DNA of 64,000 nt from JAFAMS01 sp049520515. Its GTDB lineage: Bacteria; Vulcanimicrobiota; Vulcanimicrobiia; Vulcanimicrobiales; Vulcanimicrobiaceae. The notes below the pieces were generated by a model. That model had not been told where the DNA came from. It did not search any database and worked only from the letters and a program-made list of their open reading frames with translations. The number at the start of each line of letters is the position of its first letter. Within the stretch, counting starts at the first letter, position 1. The position numbers and the translations under genes were made by a program. The stretch spans positions 1-64,000 of the forward strand of contig JBEKPS010000007.1 of assembly GCA_049520515.1 (NCBI GenBank). Reading direction: 5' to 3'. Below, one piece after another: positions 32,209 through 41,340 of the stretch.

Positions 32209-33072
32209 CGCTGCGAGAGCTGCGCGAACATCCGTGCTCGTTGCCGGTTCACCGTCGGCAGCCGCGATGAGCGCTACAGCTTGCTCCGCTAACTGCACGT
32301 TCGTGCTTTGCGCGCCCCAATGCGCATCTTCAAGCCCAACGCGGACGTGACCGCCATGCGCCACGGTATGTTCGATTAACGGGCAGATGTCGACGCCGAG
32401 GCCCGCAACCATCCACGGCGCATTTGGCGCGACCTCGTGGAGCAGTGTGCGGTGCGCATCGAGAAACGCAGGATTGGGCGGAAAGCCCCACGCGAATTCG
32501 TCCGAGAACATGAACCGGTAGACCGGACACGGCACGCCGTAGGCTGCCGCTAGTGCCGCACCGAGGCGCGTAAATCCCGGTTCATAAATGGCGTAGCCGG
32601 CATGCAACTGATGTTCGTGCGCCACGCGCATCCCATCATGTATGTCCGCGAGTGAGTTTTCGTACACAAAGCCGGCATCGGCATCGAGCACGTTCTCGAA
32701 GCGCGCAAAATCGACCGACCCCGGATCGAGCACCGTCCACTCCAGGAGACCGCGTCGCGCGAGCTCTTCGACGTGCGCGAATCGGCGGCGCGTTTTGTCT
32801 CCGGCGTACGACGAGCCGGCAAGTGGAATCGTCGGATAGACGATGACGTCGATCTGCGCGCGAATACCTTCGATGATCCGCGCGTAGATCTCCCAATCGT
32901 CGCGTTGTCGTCCGGTCTGTTCGTCGTACGCGTGGACGTGGACGATCGCGCAGCCCGTCTTTGCAACGGCAACCGCTTCGGCGATGATGTCCTCGACGCG
33001 GACCGGAATGTTGGGCTGTTTGCTACGGCCCCACGGTCCGTTGAGTGATGCTTCGATCCAGACTTTACGCAT
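32185..33072 (-). CDS. Beta-keto acid cleavage enzyme family (BKACE, DUF849)
   Basis: BKACE enzymes condense a beta-keto acid with acetyl-CoA to give acetoacetate and a CoA ester. The 295-residue protein starts WIEASLNGPWGRSKQPNIP, has the zinc-binding H45-x-H47 in IVHVHAYD, GVEDAHWGAQSTN near the C-terminus with another probable metal ligand, and the acyl-pocket segment GDKTRRRFAH. Substrate specificity is set by residues I cannot model here. It begins 114 bases from the metalloprotease start on the other strand, with a palindromic operator in the gap. Its 3' end overlaps the RimL-like gene. Confidence 0.88.
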   Translation of the reverse strand: MRKVWIEASLNGPWGRSKQPNIPVRVEDIIAEAVAVAKTGCAIVHVHAYDEQTGRQRDDWEIYARIIEGIRAQIDVIVYPTIPLAGSSYAGDKTRRRFAHVEELARRGLLEWTVLDPGSVDFARFENVLDADAGFVYENSLADIHDGMRVAHEHQLHAGYAIYEPGFTRLGAALAAAYGVPCPVYRFMFSDEFAWGFPPNPAFLDAHRTLLHEVAPNAPWMVAGLGVDICPLIEHTVAHGGHVRVGLEDAHWGAQSTNVQLAEQAVALIAAADGEPATSTDVRAALAALAPAQAR

Positions 33073-33133
33073 TACCGCGTCGCCAAGATGCTCTTCATGC
33101 TGCTCGCATTCGGACTGGCGAGGTTGTATTACC

Positions 33134-33149
33134 TACTAAAATTGTAGTA
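33134..33149. promoter_or_regulatory. Near-perfect 16-base palindrome resembling a BlaI/MecI/CopY operator
   Basis: TACTAAAATTGTAGTA at 33134-33149 differs from the perfect palindrome TACTACAATTGTAGTA at one base. BlaI/MecI repressors bind sites of the form TACTACAnnTGTAGTA. The site lies in the 114-base gap between the divergent BKACE and metalloprotease genes, 38 bases before the latter, so it could repress both. No BlaI or BlaR1 gene is in this window. Nothing else is seen in the gap. Confidence 0.5.
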
Positions 33150-33186
33150 CCCGGGAACGCTGTTCTTGAGAGCAAATCTCGCGCCC

Positions 33187-35658
33187 ATGCGATTCTTTGC
33201 GTCCGCGCTGCTTCTCATCGTTTGTCTTTTCGTGCCTGCGGGGGTTCGAGCCGACGATCCGGATTCTTACACGCCGTTCACGGCGGGGGCGACCGAACAA
33301 ACCGGCCTGTTCGGCATCTGGCAAAAACACGGTCATGTCTATATCGATCTGAGGACCGACCAGCTGGATAAGGATTTTCTCGAGACGATCGTTCCGGGAA
33401 ACGGTCTGGGGGCAAGCTTCATCGTCTGGGGCAACACCGATCATTTGCCGGCGATGCTGGTCCGCTTTGAGCGTGCCGATGACAAGATCGCAATCGTTTG
33501 GCCAAACACGTCCTTCGTCGGATCCCGCGCGGTCCTGACGAACTTTCCACAATCGGTCGTCGGGGCCGGGAAGATCGTCGCTGAGGGCAACGGGCACATT
33601 GTCTTCGATGCGTCCCCGCTCTATAAGGACGTCCTCGATCTCGACCACATCATCAATACGACGCTGCATACGAAACAGCTCACGGCGTACCGGCTCGATC
33701 CCGAGCGCACGTATTTCGGCACGGTCAAGGCCTTTCCGCAAAATGTCGTCATACACGTGAAGCAGCTTTGGGCCACGCGCGAGCCGCACGTCCAGCCCGA
33801 TACTGCGCCGGATGCGCGCTCGATGCAGATGGATGTTGCGTACAATTTCGCGCAGCTGCCTGCCGATTCGTATACGCCCCGCTACGCGGACGACCGCGTC
33901 GGCATCTACGACGATATCTACATGGATTTTGCGCCGCGCGCGGATCTCTCGATCGACCGGCGTTTGCGCTATCTCATCCGCTGGAACTTCGCGCCCGCCG
34001 ATCCGGGGAAGCCGTCGCCGGCGACGCATCCGATGGTGTTCTATTTAAGCAACACGATCCCGCAGCGCTTCCGCGCACCGATTCGTGATGCAGTCCTCAA
34101 ATGGAACGGCGCCTTCGCGCGCATCGGAATTCTCAATGCAATCCAGGTGAAGGATCAGCCGAACGATCCCAACTGGGATGCTGAGGATATTCGCTACAGC
34201 GTCCTGCGCTGGGTCACTGAAGAGCGCTCGAGTTTCGGCGCGGATTCACAGACACTCTACGATCCTCGGACGGGCGAAGAGTTCCGCACCGGCATCCTGA
34301 TCTCAGCCGATGAAGCGGCACGTGCCGCCGCTACGTGGCGAAACGTCGTCGATCCCGTGCGATACGGCCGTACGACCGATCCGGTTCCCGAACAATTCAT
34401 CGATGATGCCTTTTTGGCCACAATTCTGCACGAGACCGGCCACAATCTCGGGATGCAGCACAACTTCATCGGTCACGACGCCTACACCGCAAAGCAGCTT
34501 CAGGATCCGAACTTTACGAGCAAGTACGGCATCGCTACGACGGTGATGGAATACACGCCGCTGAATATTTGGCCCCGCGGCACGCCGCAAGGCAGCTTTC
34601 ATCAAACCGTGCTCGGTCCGTACGATTACTACGCGATGAAGTACGCTTACGCAGCAATTCCCGGCGCGACGACGCCCGACGCCGAGCTGCCAACGCTCGA
34701 ACGCTGGGCGCAAGCGTGGTCGAATCCGCTCTATCGTTATGCATCGGACGAAGATGTGGCGTGGAAAGATGGCCACGCCGCCGATCCGCGCGTCGAGACT
34801 GGTGAGCTCACGAGCGATCAGCTCGGATGGACGGACGTGCAGCTGCGGATGAACCACGCGCTGCTCGATCGCTACGCGCAGCTTCTGCCCCAACCCGGAC
34901 ATGCATACCAAGACGTGTCCGTCGCGTTCGGAAGCTCGCTGATGCGCTATCTGACGCTGGCGTCGAAGACGGCGCATTTCATCGGCGGCCAATATATCTC
35001 GCGTGCGCATCGCGGAGATCCCGGTGCGGACCCGCCGGTCGCTCCGGTTCCGCTCGCCACGCAGCAACGCGCATTCGGCATTCTCAGCTCCTATTTATTC
35101 TCGGATCGGTATTTGCAATTCTCGCCGTCGCTTCTCAGCAAGCTCGGATACTCGGAGTGGGCGGGTTACGGCTACGTCGAGTGGGATACGTACGGAAATC
35201 TTCCGTTGTGGGCATACAACCCGCCGCCGGAGCACTCTTTTCCGGTCGACGAACGCATCGGCCAAATCCAGTCGCTTACGCTTGACGAACTTTTTCAGCC
35301 ACTGGTTCTCGCAAGACTCGAACGCAATCCGCTCTTGACGTCGAGGCGAACGCTCGGCTTGGATGGCTTCTTTGATTGGATGCACCGTGCGATCTTCACT
35401 GAGATCACGTCGCCGGGTGCACACAACATCTCGCTGTTGCGAAGGAACCTGCAGTCGATGTACGTGACGAAGCTGCTCGCAGTCGTCAACTCGCCGGCTG
35501 CCGGTACGCCGTCCGATGCGCAAGCGCTGGCGCGGCTCGAGCTAAAGCGCGTGCAGTCGGCGGCAGAAGAACGGGCGCACGCGGGCGGGATCGACGAGAT
35601 AACGCAAGCGCATCTCGCCTTGCTGGCGCAGCGTGCTGCCGGTGCGGCGCCGCGTTAG
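33187..35658 (+). CDS. Secreted zinc metalloprotease with DUF5117/DUF5118-like domains
   Basis: The ATG at 33187 is chosen because it begins a signal peptide (MRFFASALLLIVCLFVPAG, cleavage near ARA-D); earlier starts would extend it by seven polar residues. The metzincin-like zinc site H415-E416-x2-H419-x2-G422-x2-H425 (HETGHNLGMQH) is intact and is followed by NFIGHDAYT. Upstream, beta-rich N-terminal domains carry typical GVTIDLR-like strands (HVYIDLRTDQLDKDFL). At 823 residues it matches large extracellular zinc proteases of soil bacteria. The candidate BlaI-type operator upstream suggests induction by a cell-envelope signal. The gene ends four bases into the convergent amidohydrolase. Confidence 0.88.
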   Translation: MRFFASALLLIVCLFVPAGVRADDPDSYTPFTAGATEQTGLFGIWQKHGHVYIDLRTDQLDKDFLETIVPGNGLGASFIVWGNTDHLPAMLVRFERADDKIAIVWPNTSFVGSRAVLTNFPQSVVGAGKIVAEGNGHIVFDASPLYKDVLDLDHIINTTLHTKQLTAYRLDPERTYFGTVKAFPQNVVIHVKQLWATREPHVQPDTAPDARSMQMDVAYNFAQLPADSYTPRYADDRVGIYDDIYMDFAPRADLSIDRRLRYLIRWNFAPADPGKPSPATHPMVFYLSNTIPQRFRAPIRDAVLKWNGAFARIGILNAIQVKDQPNDPNWDAEDIRYSVLRWVTEERSSFGADSQTLYDPRTGEEFRTGILISADEAARAAATWRNVVDPVRYGRTTDPVPEQFIDDAFLATILHETGHNLGMQHNFIGHDAYTAKQLQDPNFTSKYGIATTVMEYTPLNIWPRGTPQGSFHQTVLGPYDYYAMKYAYAAIPGATTPDAELPTLERWAQAWSNPLYRYASDEDVAWKDGHAADPRVETGELTSDQLGWTDVQLRMNHALLDRYAQLLPQPGHAYQDVSVAFGSSLMRYLTLASKTAHFIGGQYISRAHRGDPGADPPVAPVPLATQQRAFGILSSYLFSDRYLQFSPSLLSKLGYSEWAGYGYVEWDTYGNLPLWAYNPPPEHSFPVDERIGQIQSLTLDELFQPLVLARLERNPLLTSRRTLGLDGFFDWMHRAIFTEITSPGAHNISLLRRNLQSMYVTKLLAVVNSPAAGTPSDAQALARLELKRVQSAAEERAHAGGIDEITQAHLALLAQRAAGAAPR

Positions 35659-37406
35659 GCGCAGCTGCACATCGAGACACTGCGCGCGTAGCGCCGCGGT
35701 CGCGTCGGGATACCGCTTGCGGTATCGTGGGTGCCGTCGTAGACTTGGCGCCCGCTCGAGTAGGTCGCGCGAATTTTCGTTTGCATGATCGATTCCGGCG
35801 CGACCTTCATCCAATCTTGATCCATCACGACGAAGTCTGCGTACTTGCCGGATGCGATCGAACCGATCGTATCCTCGGAGAAATTCGCATGGGCGGCCCA
35901 GATGGTCATCGAGCGCAGTGCTTCATCGCGGTTCATGCGCTGCGCGGGATACCAGCCGCCCGTCGGTAGGTTCTCGCCGTCTTGCCGTGAGATCGCAGAA
36001 TGGAAGGTGCGCAGCGTGTTGACCGGCTCGACCGGCGCGTCCGTTCCGTTTGCAATGATGACGCCGGTGTCGAGCAGTGAACGCCAGGCGTACGCACCCT
36101 TGACGCGCTCGGGGCCAAGACGATCTTGTGCCCAATTCATGTCGCTGATCTGGTGCGTCGTCTGCATCGATGGAATGATCCCCAGCGCCTTGAAGCGCGG
36201 GATGTCTTGCGGGCTGAGGACTTGCGCGTGCTCGATGCGTAGCCGGTAATCGCGTCGCGGAACGGTCCGAAGCGCATCTTCGTAGGCATCTAAGACGGTC
36301 CGGTTGCCGCGATCGCCGATCGCATGCACGCACGTCTGAAATCCGTGCGCGAGCGCACGCGTTGCAACATCCGTGATATGGGCTTGGGTGATGAGAAGCA
36401 GTCCACGGTTCGCGGGGTCGTCGGAATACGGTTGCAAGAGCGCGGCACCGCGCGACCCAAGCGCGCCATCGGAGAACATCTTGATTGCCCGCACCGAGAG
36501 ACGGCCATCGTAGGCGCCGTGGACGGGACCCTTCGCAAAATGCGCAGCGATGAGGTCGGCATTATCCGATAACATCGCGTGAATTCGAATCGGAAGCTGA
36601 TCGGCGCGAGCAATCTCTTCGAACGCTGCAAGTGCCGCGCCGGTTGTATTCGCTTCGCCGATGGCTGTGACGCCGAAACGGCCGGCTTCAGTGCAGGCCG
36701 CGCGCGTCCAGCGTACCAGTTGGTCGTGCGAGGGCGCGGGCTCGACGGCGTAGATCAGCCGCGTCGCGTTGTCGATGAAGACGCCGGTCGGACTGCCGCT
36801 CGCATCGCGAAGAATGCGTCCGCCCACCGGATCCGGTGTAGATTTTGTAACGCGCGCGATGCGCATCGTCTCGGCGTTGACGAGGATCGCGTGCCCATCG
36901 ACGCGCTCCAAGAGCACGGGACGATCGGGAATCGCCGCGCTGAGCGCGTCGTGCGTCGGAAAGGCTTTGCCGGTCCAAAGGTTTTGATCCCAGCCGCCAC
37001 CGACGATCCACGTATCCGGTGATGTTTTCGCGAATGCAACCGTTCGCCGTACAACTTCGTCAAACGACGTAACGTGATACAGATCGACTTCGTGCAGCGC
37101 TTGGCCGACGGACGTCAGATGCATGTGCGCGTCGACGAGTCCTGGCAGGATCGTCGCATTGCCGAAATCGACGACTTCCGTTTTCGCACCGCGCAGCGCG
37201 AGTGCTCCCTCGACCGAGCCCACATACACGAAGCGGCCGTTACGCACCGCGAACGCCGTCGCGGCGGGAGCCACCGGCTCGACCGTGTGAATGGTTTGCG
37301 CGCTTACGATCAAGTCTGCCGGCGCGCCCGACGCTTGTGCAGCTCGTGCGATCATCGGCGTTCCGATCGCCGAGAGCGAGGCTTCCAAGAATCCGCGTCT
37401 ACGCAT
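35655..37406 (-). CDS. Tat-exported amidohydrolase (YtcJ-like)
   Basis: The ATG at 37406 gives a Tat-type signal (MRRRGFLEASLSAIG) and a 583-residue mature enzyme. The metallo-dependent hydrolase pattern is present: VDAHMHLTSVG (metal His), GGGWDQNLW, HAIGDRGNRTVLDAYEDA, RIEHAQVLS, NGTDAPVEPVNTL with the catalytic Asp, and HANFSEDTIGSIASGKYADFVVMDQD at the end. Members hydrolyse cyclic or amide bonds of diverse small molecules. It ends one base into the metalloprotease gene stop. No partner gene is adjacent. Confidence 0.88.
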   Translation of the reverse strand: MRRRGFLEASLSAIGTPMIARAAQASGAPADLIVSAQTIHTVEPVAPAATAFAVRNGRFVYVGSVEGALALRGAKTEVVDFGNATILPGLVDAHMHLTSVGQALHEVDLYHVTSFDEVVRRTVAFAKTSPDTWIVGGGWDQNLWTGKAFPTHDALSAAIPDRPVLLERVDGHAILVNAETMRIARVTKSTPDPVGGRILRDASGSPTGVFIDNATRLIYAVEPAPSHDQLVRWTRAACTEAGRFGVTAIGEANTTGAALAAFEEIARADQLPIRIHAMLSDNADLIAAHFAKGPVHGAYDGRLSVRAIKMFSDGALGSRGAALLQPYSDDPANRGLLLITQAHITDVATRALAHGFQTCVHAIGDRGNRTVLDAYEDALRTVPRRDYRLRIEHAQVLSPQDIPRFKALGIIPSMQTTHQISDMNWAQDRLGPERVKGAYAWRSLLDTGVIIANGTDAPVEPVNTLRTFHSAISRQDGENLPTGGWYPAQRMNRDEALRSMTIWAAHANFSEDTIGSIASGKYADFVVMDQDWMKVAPESIMQTKIRATYSSGRQVYDGTHDTASGIPTRPRRYARSVSMCSCA

Positions 37407-37434
37407 GCGCGACAGTTCTCCGCCCAGACCGAAA

Positions 37435-38034
37435 ATGCCTGAACGAAATCGCGTCACGCCCTATGGCGAGATTATTGCGACGCCGCTGCGGGGAAATTGG
37501 CTTGGAAACCGTGGTTGCATCCACCGCGGGCATGACATCGTACGGCCGTGGGCGAGCAAGCATTGGATAACGTGCGTGCTCGAATATAAAGGCTGGGTCG
37601 CGCCAAAATGGGTTCCCGGCCGCTGGACTGCGCTGTTCTTTTACGACGAAGCGCTGGCGTTTGCCGCCGGTCATCGCCCGTGTGCACTGTGCCGGCGCGG
37701 CGATTACAATCGGTTTCAAATCGCCGTTGGGATTCGCGGTGCCAACGCGATTGATTCACGCTTACACGAAGAGCGGCTGGAGAATCGCAGCAAGCGTCTG
37801 CACGCATTTCCGTGGCGTGAGCTGCCCGCGGGCGCATACGTCGATGTCGATGCGGTGCCACATGTCGTGCTCGTGGACGCGCTGCTGCCGTGGTCGTCGC
37901 AGAGCGGATACGGCGAGGCTCGCGCACGGCCTCACACAGGCGATGCGCGATTGATTACGCCGCCATCGAGCGTCCACGCGATCCTGGCCGGGTATGCCCC
38001 GCAAATCGGAGGACCGCTCGAAAAGAAACGGTAA
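37435..38034 (+). CDS. Conserved protein of unknown function with a CALC motif
   Basis: The ATG at 37435 is preferred because it begins MPERNRVTPYGEIIATPLRG, the conserved opening of this family; an earlier start overlaps the amidohydrolase. The 199-residue protein has GNRGCIHRGHDI, a W-x-x-K-H-W motif, GRWTALFFYDEALAFAAGHRPCALCRRGDYNRF with two Cys spaced C-x2-C, and a C-terminal proline-rich region. The family is widespread in soil bacteria and has no assigned function. It is 11 bases upstream of the DyP peroxidase gene and probably cotranscribed, which hints at a redox or cofactor link. Confidence 0.7.
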   Translation: MPERNRVTPYGEIIATPLRGNWLGNRGCIHRGHDIVRPWASKHWITCVLEYKGWVAPKWVPGRWTALFFYDEALAFAAGHRPCALCRRGDYNRFQIAVGIRGANAIDSRLHEERLENRSKRLHAFPWRELPAGAYVDVDAVPHVVLVDALLPWSSQSGYGEARARPHTGDARLITPPSSVHAILAGYAPQIGGPLEKKR

Positions 38035-38045
38035 GGTCCGCGCCG

Positions 38046-38951
38046 ATGGAGACTCCACAAACCGGCATTTTTGCGTTGGGCGATGCAGCGCATGGATTTT
38101 TTGAATTTACGTTGCGCTCGGGTGCAGACGCGACCGCGGCAGCGTCTGCGCTTGTCGGCGTTCGCGAATCGCGCTCGACCGTCGGCGGCGTAAATCGCGT
38201 CATCGGCTTCAGGCCGTCGTTGTGGAGCAAGATTGCGCCGAATGACGCAGCCAAGGATGTGCGCGATTTCGAGGCGATCCGCGGTCCCGGCGGTTATAGC
38301 ATGCCGGCGACGCAAGCTGACATTTGGGTCTGGTTTTCGGCCGCTAGCTACGACGTCGTCTTCGACATGGGGAAAGAAGCGGTCGCGTCGGTCGCGCAAT
38401 ACGCGGACCTTACGCGCGAAGCACGCGGCTGGTCGTACCGGCACAACCGCGACCTTACCGGCTTTGAGGATGGAACGGAGAATCCGACGCTCGACGCCGC
38501 GCCCGAAATCGTCGTGATCGGCGACGGGCCCGGCGCTGGCGGTAGCGTGCTCTTGTTTCAGATGTGGAAGCATCGCGATAACGCGTTCAGCGATTTGCCG
38601 GACAAGAAGCAAGAGGCCGTCATCGGCCGCACCAAGCCGGACAGTGTCGAGTTCGAGGAAGCCAAGATGCCGCCGGATTCACACGTTTCGCGCACCACGC
38701 TCGACGTCGACGGCAAAGAGCTCAAGATATTCCGCCGCAACGTTCCGTATGGGACCGTCTCCGATCACGGAACGCTGTTCATCGGGTTTTGCGCCGATCA
38801 AATGCCGCTCCAGCGCATGCTCGAGCAAATGGCCGGGATCGGCGGTCCGCGCGATGCGTTAACGCTTTATACGGATGCCCTCACGGGGGCGTACTATTCT
38901 ATCCCTTCAGTGCAGGCGTTGCGGCGTTTTTGCCCACCCGACGACGATTAG
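38046..38951 (+). CDS. Dye-decolorising peroxidase (DyP family)
   Basis: DyP enzymes are heme peroxidases that oxidise dyes, phenols or metal ions. The diagnostic G-x-x-D-G motif GFEDGTENP supplies distal D142, and the proximal His is H213 in PDSHVSRT; the Arg near IFRRNVPYG completes the distal site. The ATG at 38046 gives the usual start PQTGIFALGDAAHGF. Length 301 residues without a Tat signal suggests the cytoplasmic or cargo-type (class P/B) group. Its stop overlaps the convergent EamA gene by four bases. Confidence 0.93.
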   Translation: METPQTGIFALGDAAHGFFEFTLRSGADATAAASALVGVRESRSTVGGVNRVIGFRPSLWSKIAPNDAAKDVRDFEAIRGPGGYSMPATQADIWVWFSAASYDVVFDMGKEAVASVAQYADLTREARGWSYRHNRDLTGFEDGTENPTLDAAPEIVVIGDGPGAGGSVLLFQMWKHRDNAFSDLPDKKQEAVIGRTKPDSVEFEEAKMPPDSHVSRTTLDVDGKELKIFRRNVPYGTVSDHGTLFIGFCADQMPLQRMLEQMAGIGGPRDALTLYTDALTGAYYSIPSVQALRRFCPPDDD

Positions 38952-39808
38952 CCGTGAGCGAGCGCGACAATACCTACCAACATGAGCGCAGCCGCAATCA
39001 GTCGTAGGTGCGCGGGGTCGCGTTCTTTGAAGAATACAATTCCAAAGAACGTCCCAAACATGATGCTGAGCTCGCGCGCCGGCGCCACGAACGTAACCGG
39101 CGTCCACGTTAGGGCCCACAAAACAAGAAGGTACGCCAGTGGCGAAAGTACCGCAATGCCTGCGGCTTCAAAACGGTGTTCGTGAAAGGCTGCGCGGACG
39201 TCGCCCCATCGGCGAACGGCAACAGGCGTCATCAACACAAAGCGCACGACGTTTCCGCCCCAATCGTAGAGAATCGGATTGAGCGCGAGGGCGGTCATCG
39301 AATGCTTGTCCCAAAGCGTATACGCGGCGATCGACAAGCCCGTAGCGAGCCCGTAGAACACGGAGGCACGTACCGTTGCATCACGCATGCGATGAAAGCC
39401 TGATGCCAAGAAGACGCCGACGACGATGATGACGATCCCGGCGCTCGCGACCGGTGACGGCCGCTCGCCTAAGAAAATGATCGCGGCGATCGACGAGAGC
39501 AGCGGCCCCGTTCCTCGTGCCAGCGGATACACGACGGAAAGATCGCCAACCCGGTAACCGCGCTGCAGTACGATGAAATAAAACATGTGCAGCAAGCCGT
39601 TGCCGATGATGAACGCGATGTCGATGGCCGTAAACGTTTGTGGCCAGAGCAGCCAGACAGCGATCGCAATCGGCGCGTAGAGCAACGTCGAGATCGCAAA
39701 ATAGAGCCAAATGAATGGTGCGCCGCCGCCGGCGCGCTTGGCGAGCAGATTCCAGGTTGCGTGGAGGACGGCGGCCGTGAGGACGAGTCCGAGAGCGAGC
39801 GAGTTCAG
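38948..39808 (-). CDS. EamA/DMT-family transporter, CTG-initiated
   Basis: Ten hydrophobic helices and the EamA duplication (LTAAVLHATWNLLAKRA at the start and a second such repeat from about residue 145) identify a drug/metabolite transporter. The N-terminal helix LGLVLTAAVLHATWNLLAKRAGGGAPFIW is coded upstream of the first ATG/GTG/TTG start; it begins at a CTG whose C precedes the upstream gene's TGA (CTGA overlap at 39808-39805). The first TTG (39685) would remove the first helix. A CTG start is therefore likely, giving 286 residues. Substrate unknown; overlap with the glycosyltransferase gene suggests export of a related product. Confidence 0.82.
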   Translation of the reverse strand: MNSLALGLVLTAAVLHATWNLLAKRAGGGAPFIWLYFAISTLLYAPIAIAVWLLWPQTFTAIDIAFIIGNGLLHMFYFIVLQRGYRVGDLSVVYPLARGTGPLLSSIAAIIFLGERPSPVASAGIVIIVVGVFLASGFHRMRDATVRASVFYGLATGLSIAAYTLWDKHSMTALALNPILYDWGGNVVRFVLMTPVAVRRWGDVRAAFHEHRFEAAGIAVLSPLAYLLVLWALTWTPVTFVAPARELSIMFGTFFGIVFFKERDPAHLRLIAAALMLVGIVALAHG

Positions 39809-41340
39809 ATGTAGTTCTTAATTTTCGGCCAAATCTCCGAAAGCGGCTCCCGAATTCCGCGACAAATCATGATCGGGATGTTGGTTTCCCAGCCAATTGT
39901 GTACGGCGCATTAAAGCGCGTGGCGAGCTGCGCGCTCTTGAAAAGATGCGAATCTCCGCCACAGTCGCCGGGAACGTCGATGATCACGTTACCGCTGTAG
40001 CCGTGCGTCCCCCACAGCCAGAACTGATTGTGCCCGCTGATAACCGGAACGTCCGGCGTGAAAAACTCGATTGCAGACGCCTCGCCGTAGTTGCCGGTAA
40101 CGACGACGGCTTGTGCGCGTTCACTCGGCGGCAGCGAATAGTAGACGCTCTTGATCGTTTGGGCAAATTGCGGCCATCCGTGCATGTCGGCAAAGTCACC
40201 GGGTAGTGGAGTAACTTCGCGACCGTGTTCGGTTGCCAAGATGCCTTTCGGTACATGCAGCGCTTGAATCAGACGCCCTTGATACGATAAGAATGTCTGC
40301 TCCGGAAGAATCGGAAGTGAGAACGGCACGAAGATCGGGCCGAGGACGAGCGCGTACGCCACGATCGCTATTCGAAGCACGCGAATGTTCGCGCTCCAGC
40401 GCTCGATCTGCATGCCCCCCGCCGCGATCAAGACCGGATAGACGTTGGCCGGGTAGTAGTGCTTGCCGTGAAAGACCAGCATTTCGAGAATCAAGATGAC
40501 GTACGCGTATCCGAGAAAACGATTTGGTGCATTGCGAAACAGCCAAACCAGGCCAATCACCCACACCGGAAAGAGAAAGAGATTCGTGATCAGGATCTGC
40601 TGAACGAGAAACAGACCGGGGCTAACGATGATGTTCTTGCCGTGTTGTCCGCCCTCGAGCAGTTCCCACATCGGAAATCCGTAGTGTGCTTGCCACGCAA
40701 AGGCGGGTAGCGCAATCAGCAGGGCGATGCACGCGCCGGCTCCGACCCAAATGTTAGCGAGAATGCGCCGCTGCGGCGTGAGCAAGAGTCCGGCGAACAT
40801 TGCCGCGAGCAAGAACAGCACGCTGTACTTGCTCTCGATCGAGAGTCCGGCGACAAGCCCAAATGCCATCCAGACTCGGGGGCCCGATCCCTTGATGATA
40901 CGTATGACGACGAGCGCCAACAGCGGCCACGTCAGAAGCCCGACTTCGTCGGCGCTAACCTTCATGCCGAAACTCAGGAGCACGCCGGAAAACAGATAGG
41001 TGAGTGCTGCCAGTGTCTGTCCGAAGCTGCCCGCTCCGAATTCAGCTGCTAAGACGCACGTGACGTAGGCTCCGCCTGCTGCAAACAATGCCGGGACGAG
41101 GCGCAGCAGAAAGAGCGAATGTCCGAAGATCTGTGTGCCGGCGGCCAAGAGTGGCGTGATCGCCGGCTGATCGACGTAGCTCCATTGCGGGTGGCGGCCG
41201 CAGATGATGAAGTACAGCTCGTCGCGGAAAAATCCGTAGTGCGGATTGCATACCGCATGCACGAGGAAAACGACGACGGCTGAAATAAGGGCGACATTTA
41301 TATGATGGCGCTGCTCGCCCCCGAGGCCCTGAGAGCTCAC
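39805..41340 (-). CDS. GT39/ArnT-like membrane glycosyltransferase
   Basis: The 511-residue protein has about 11 transmembrane segments and the dolichyl-phosphate-mannose / ArnT-type first loop with acidic residues (FFRDELYFIICGRHPQWSYVDQP, containing the catalytic-type DE), plus KYSVLFLLAAMFAGLLL. Such enzymes transfer sugars from lipid carriers to lipids or proteins in the envelope. The C-terminal domain from about 400 is soluble and outside the membrane. The start overlaps the divergent hdeD-like gene by 39 bases, so one start could be further in. The last codons overlap the CTG start of the EamA transporter. Confidence 0.85.
   Translation of the reverse strand: MSSQGLGGEQRHHINVALISAVVVFLVHAVCNPHYGFFRDELYFIICGRHPQWSYVDQPAITPLLAAGTQIFGHSLFLLRLVPALFAAGGAYVTCVLAAEFGAGSFGQTLAALTYLFSGVLLSFGMKVSADEVGLLTWPLLALVVIRIIKGSGPRVWMAFGLVAGLSIESKYSVLFLLAAMFAGLLLTPQRRILANIWVGAGACIALLIALPAFAWQAHYGFPMWELLEGGQHGKNIIVSPGLFLVQQILITNLFLFPVWVIGLVWLFRNAPNRFLGYAYVILILEMLVFHGKHYYPANVYPVLIAAGGMQIERWSANIRVLRIAIVAYALVLGPIFVPFSLPILPEQTFLSYQGRLIQALHVPKGILATEHGREVTPLPGDFADMHGWPQFAQTIKSVYYSLPPSERAQAVVVTGNYGEASAIEFFTPDVPVISGHNQFWLWGTHGYSGNVIIDVPGDCGGDSHLFKSAQLATRFNAPYTIGWETNIPIMICRGIREPLSEIWPKIKNYI

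Noticed and set aside
33136..34029. Long minus-strand frame opposite the metalloprotease
   Set aside because: Arg-rich shadow of the real gene without any family motif.
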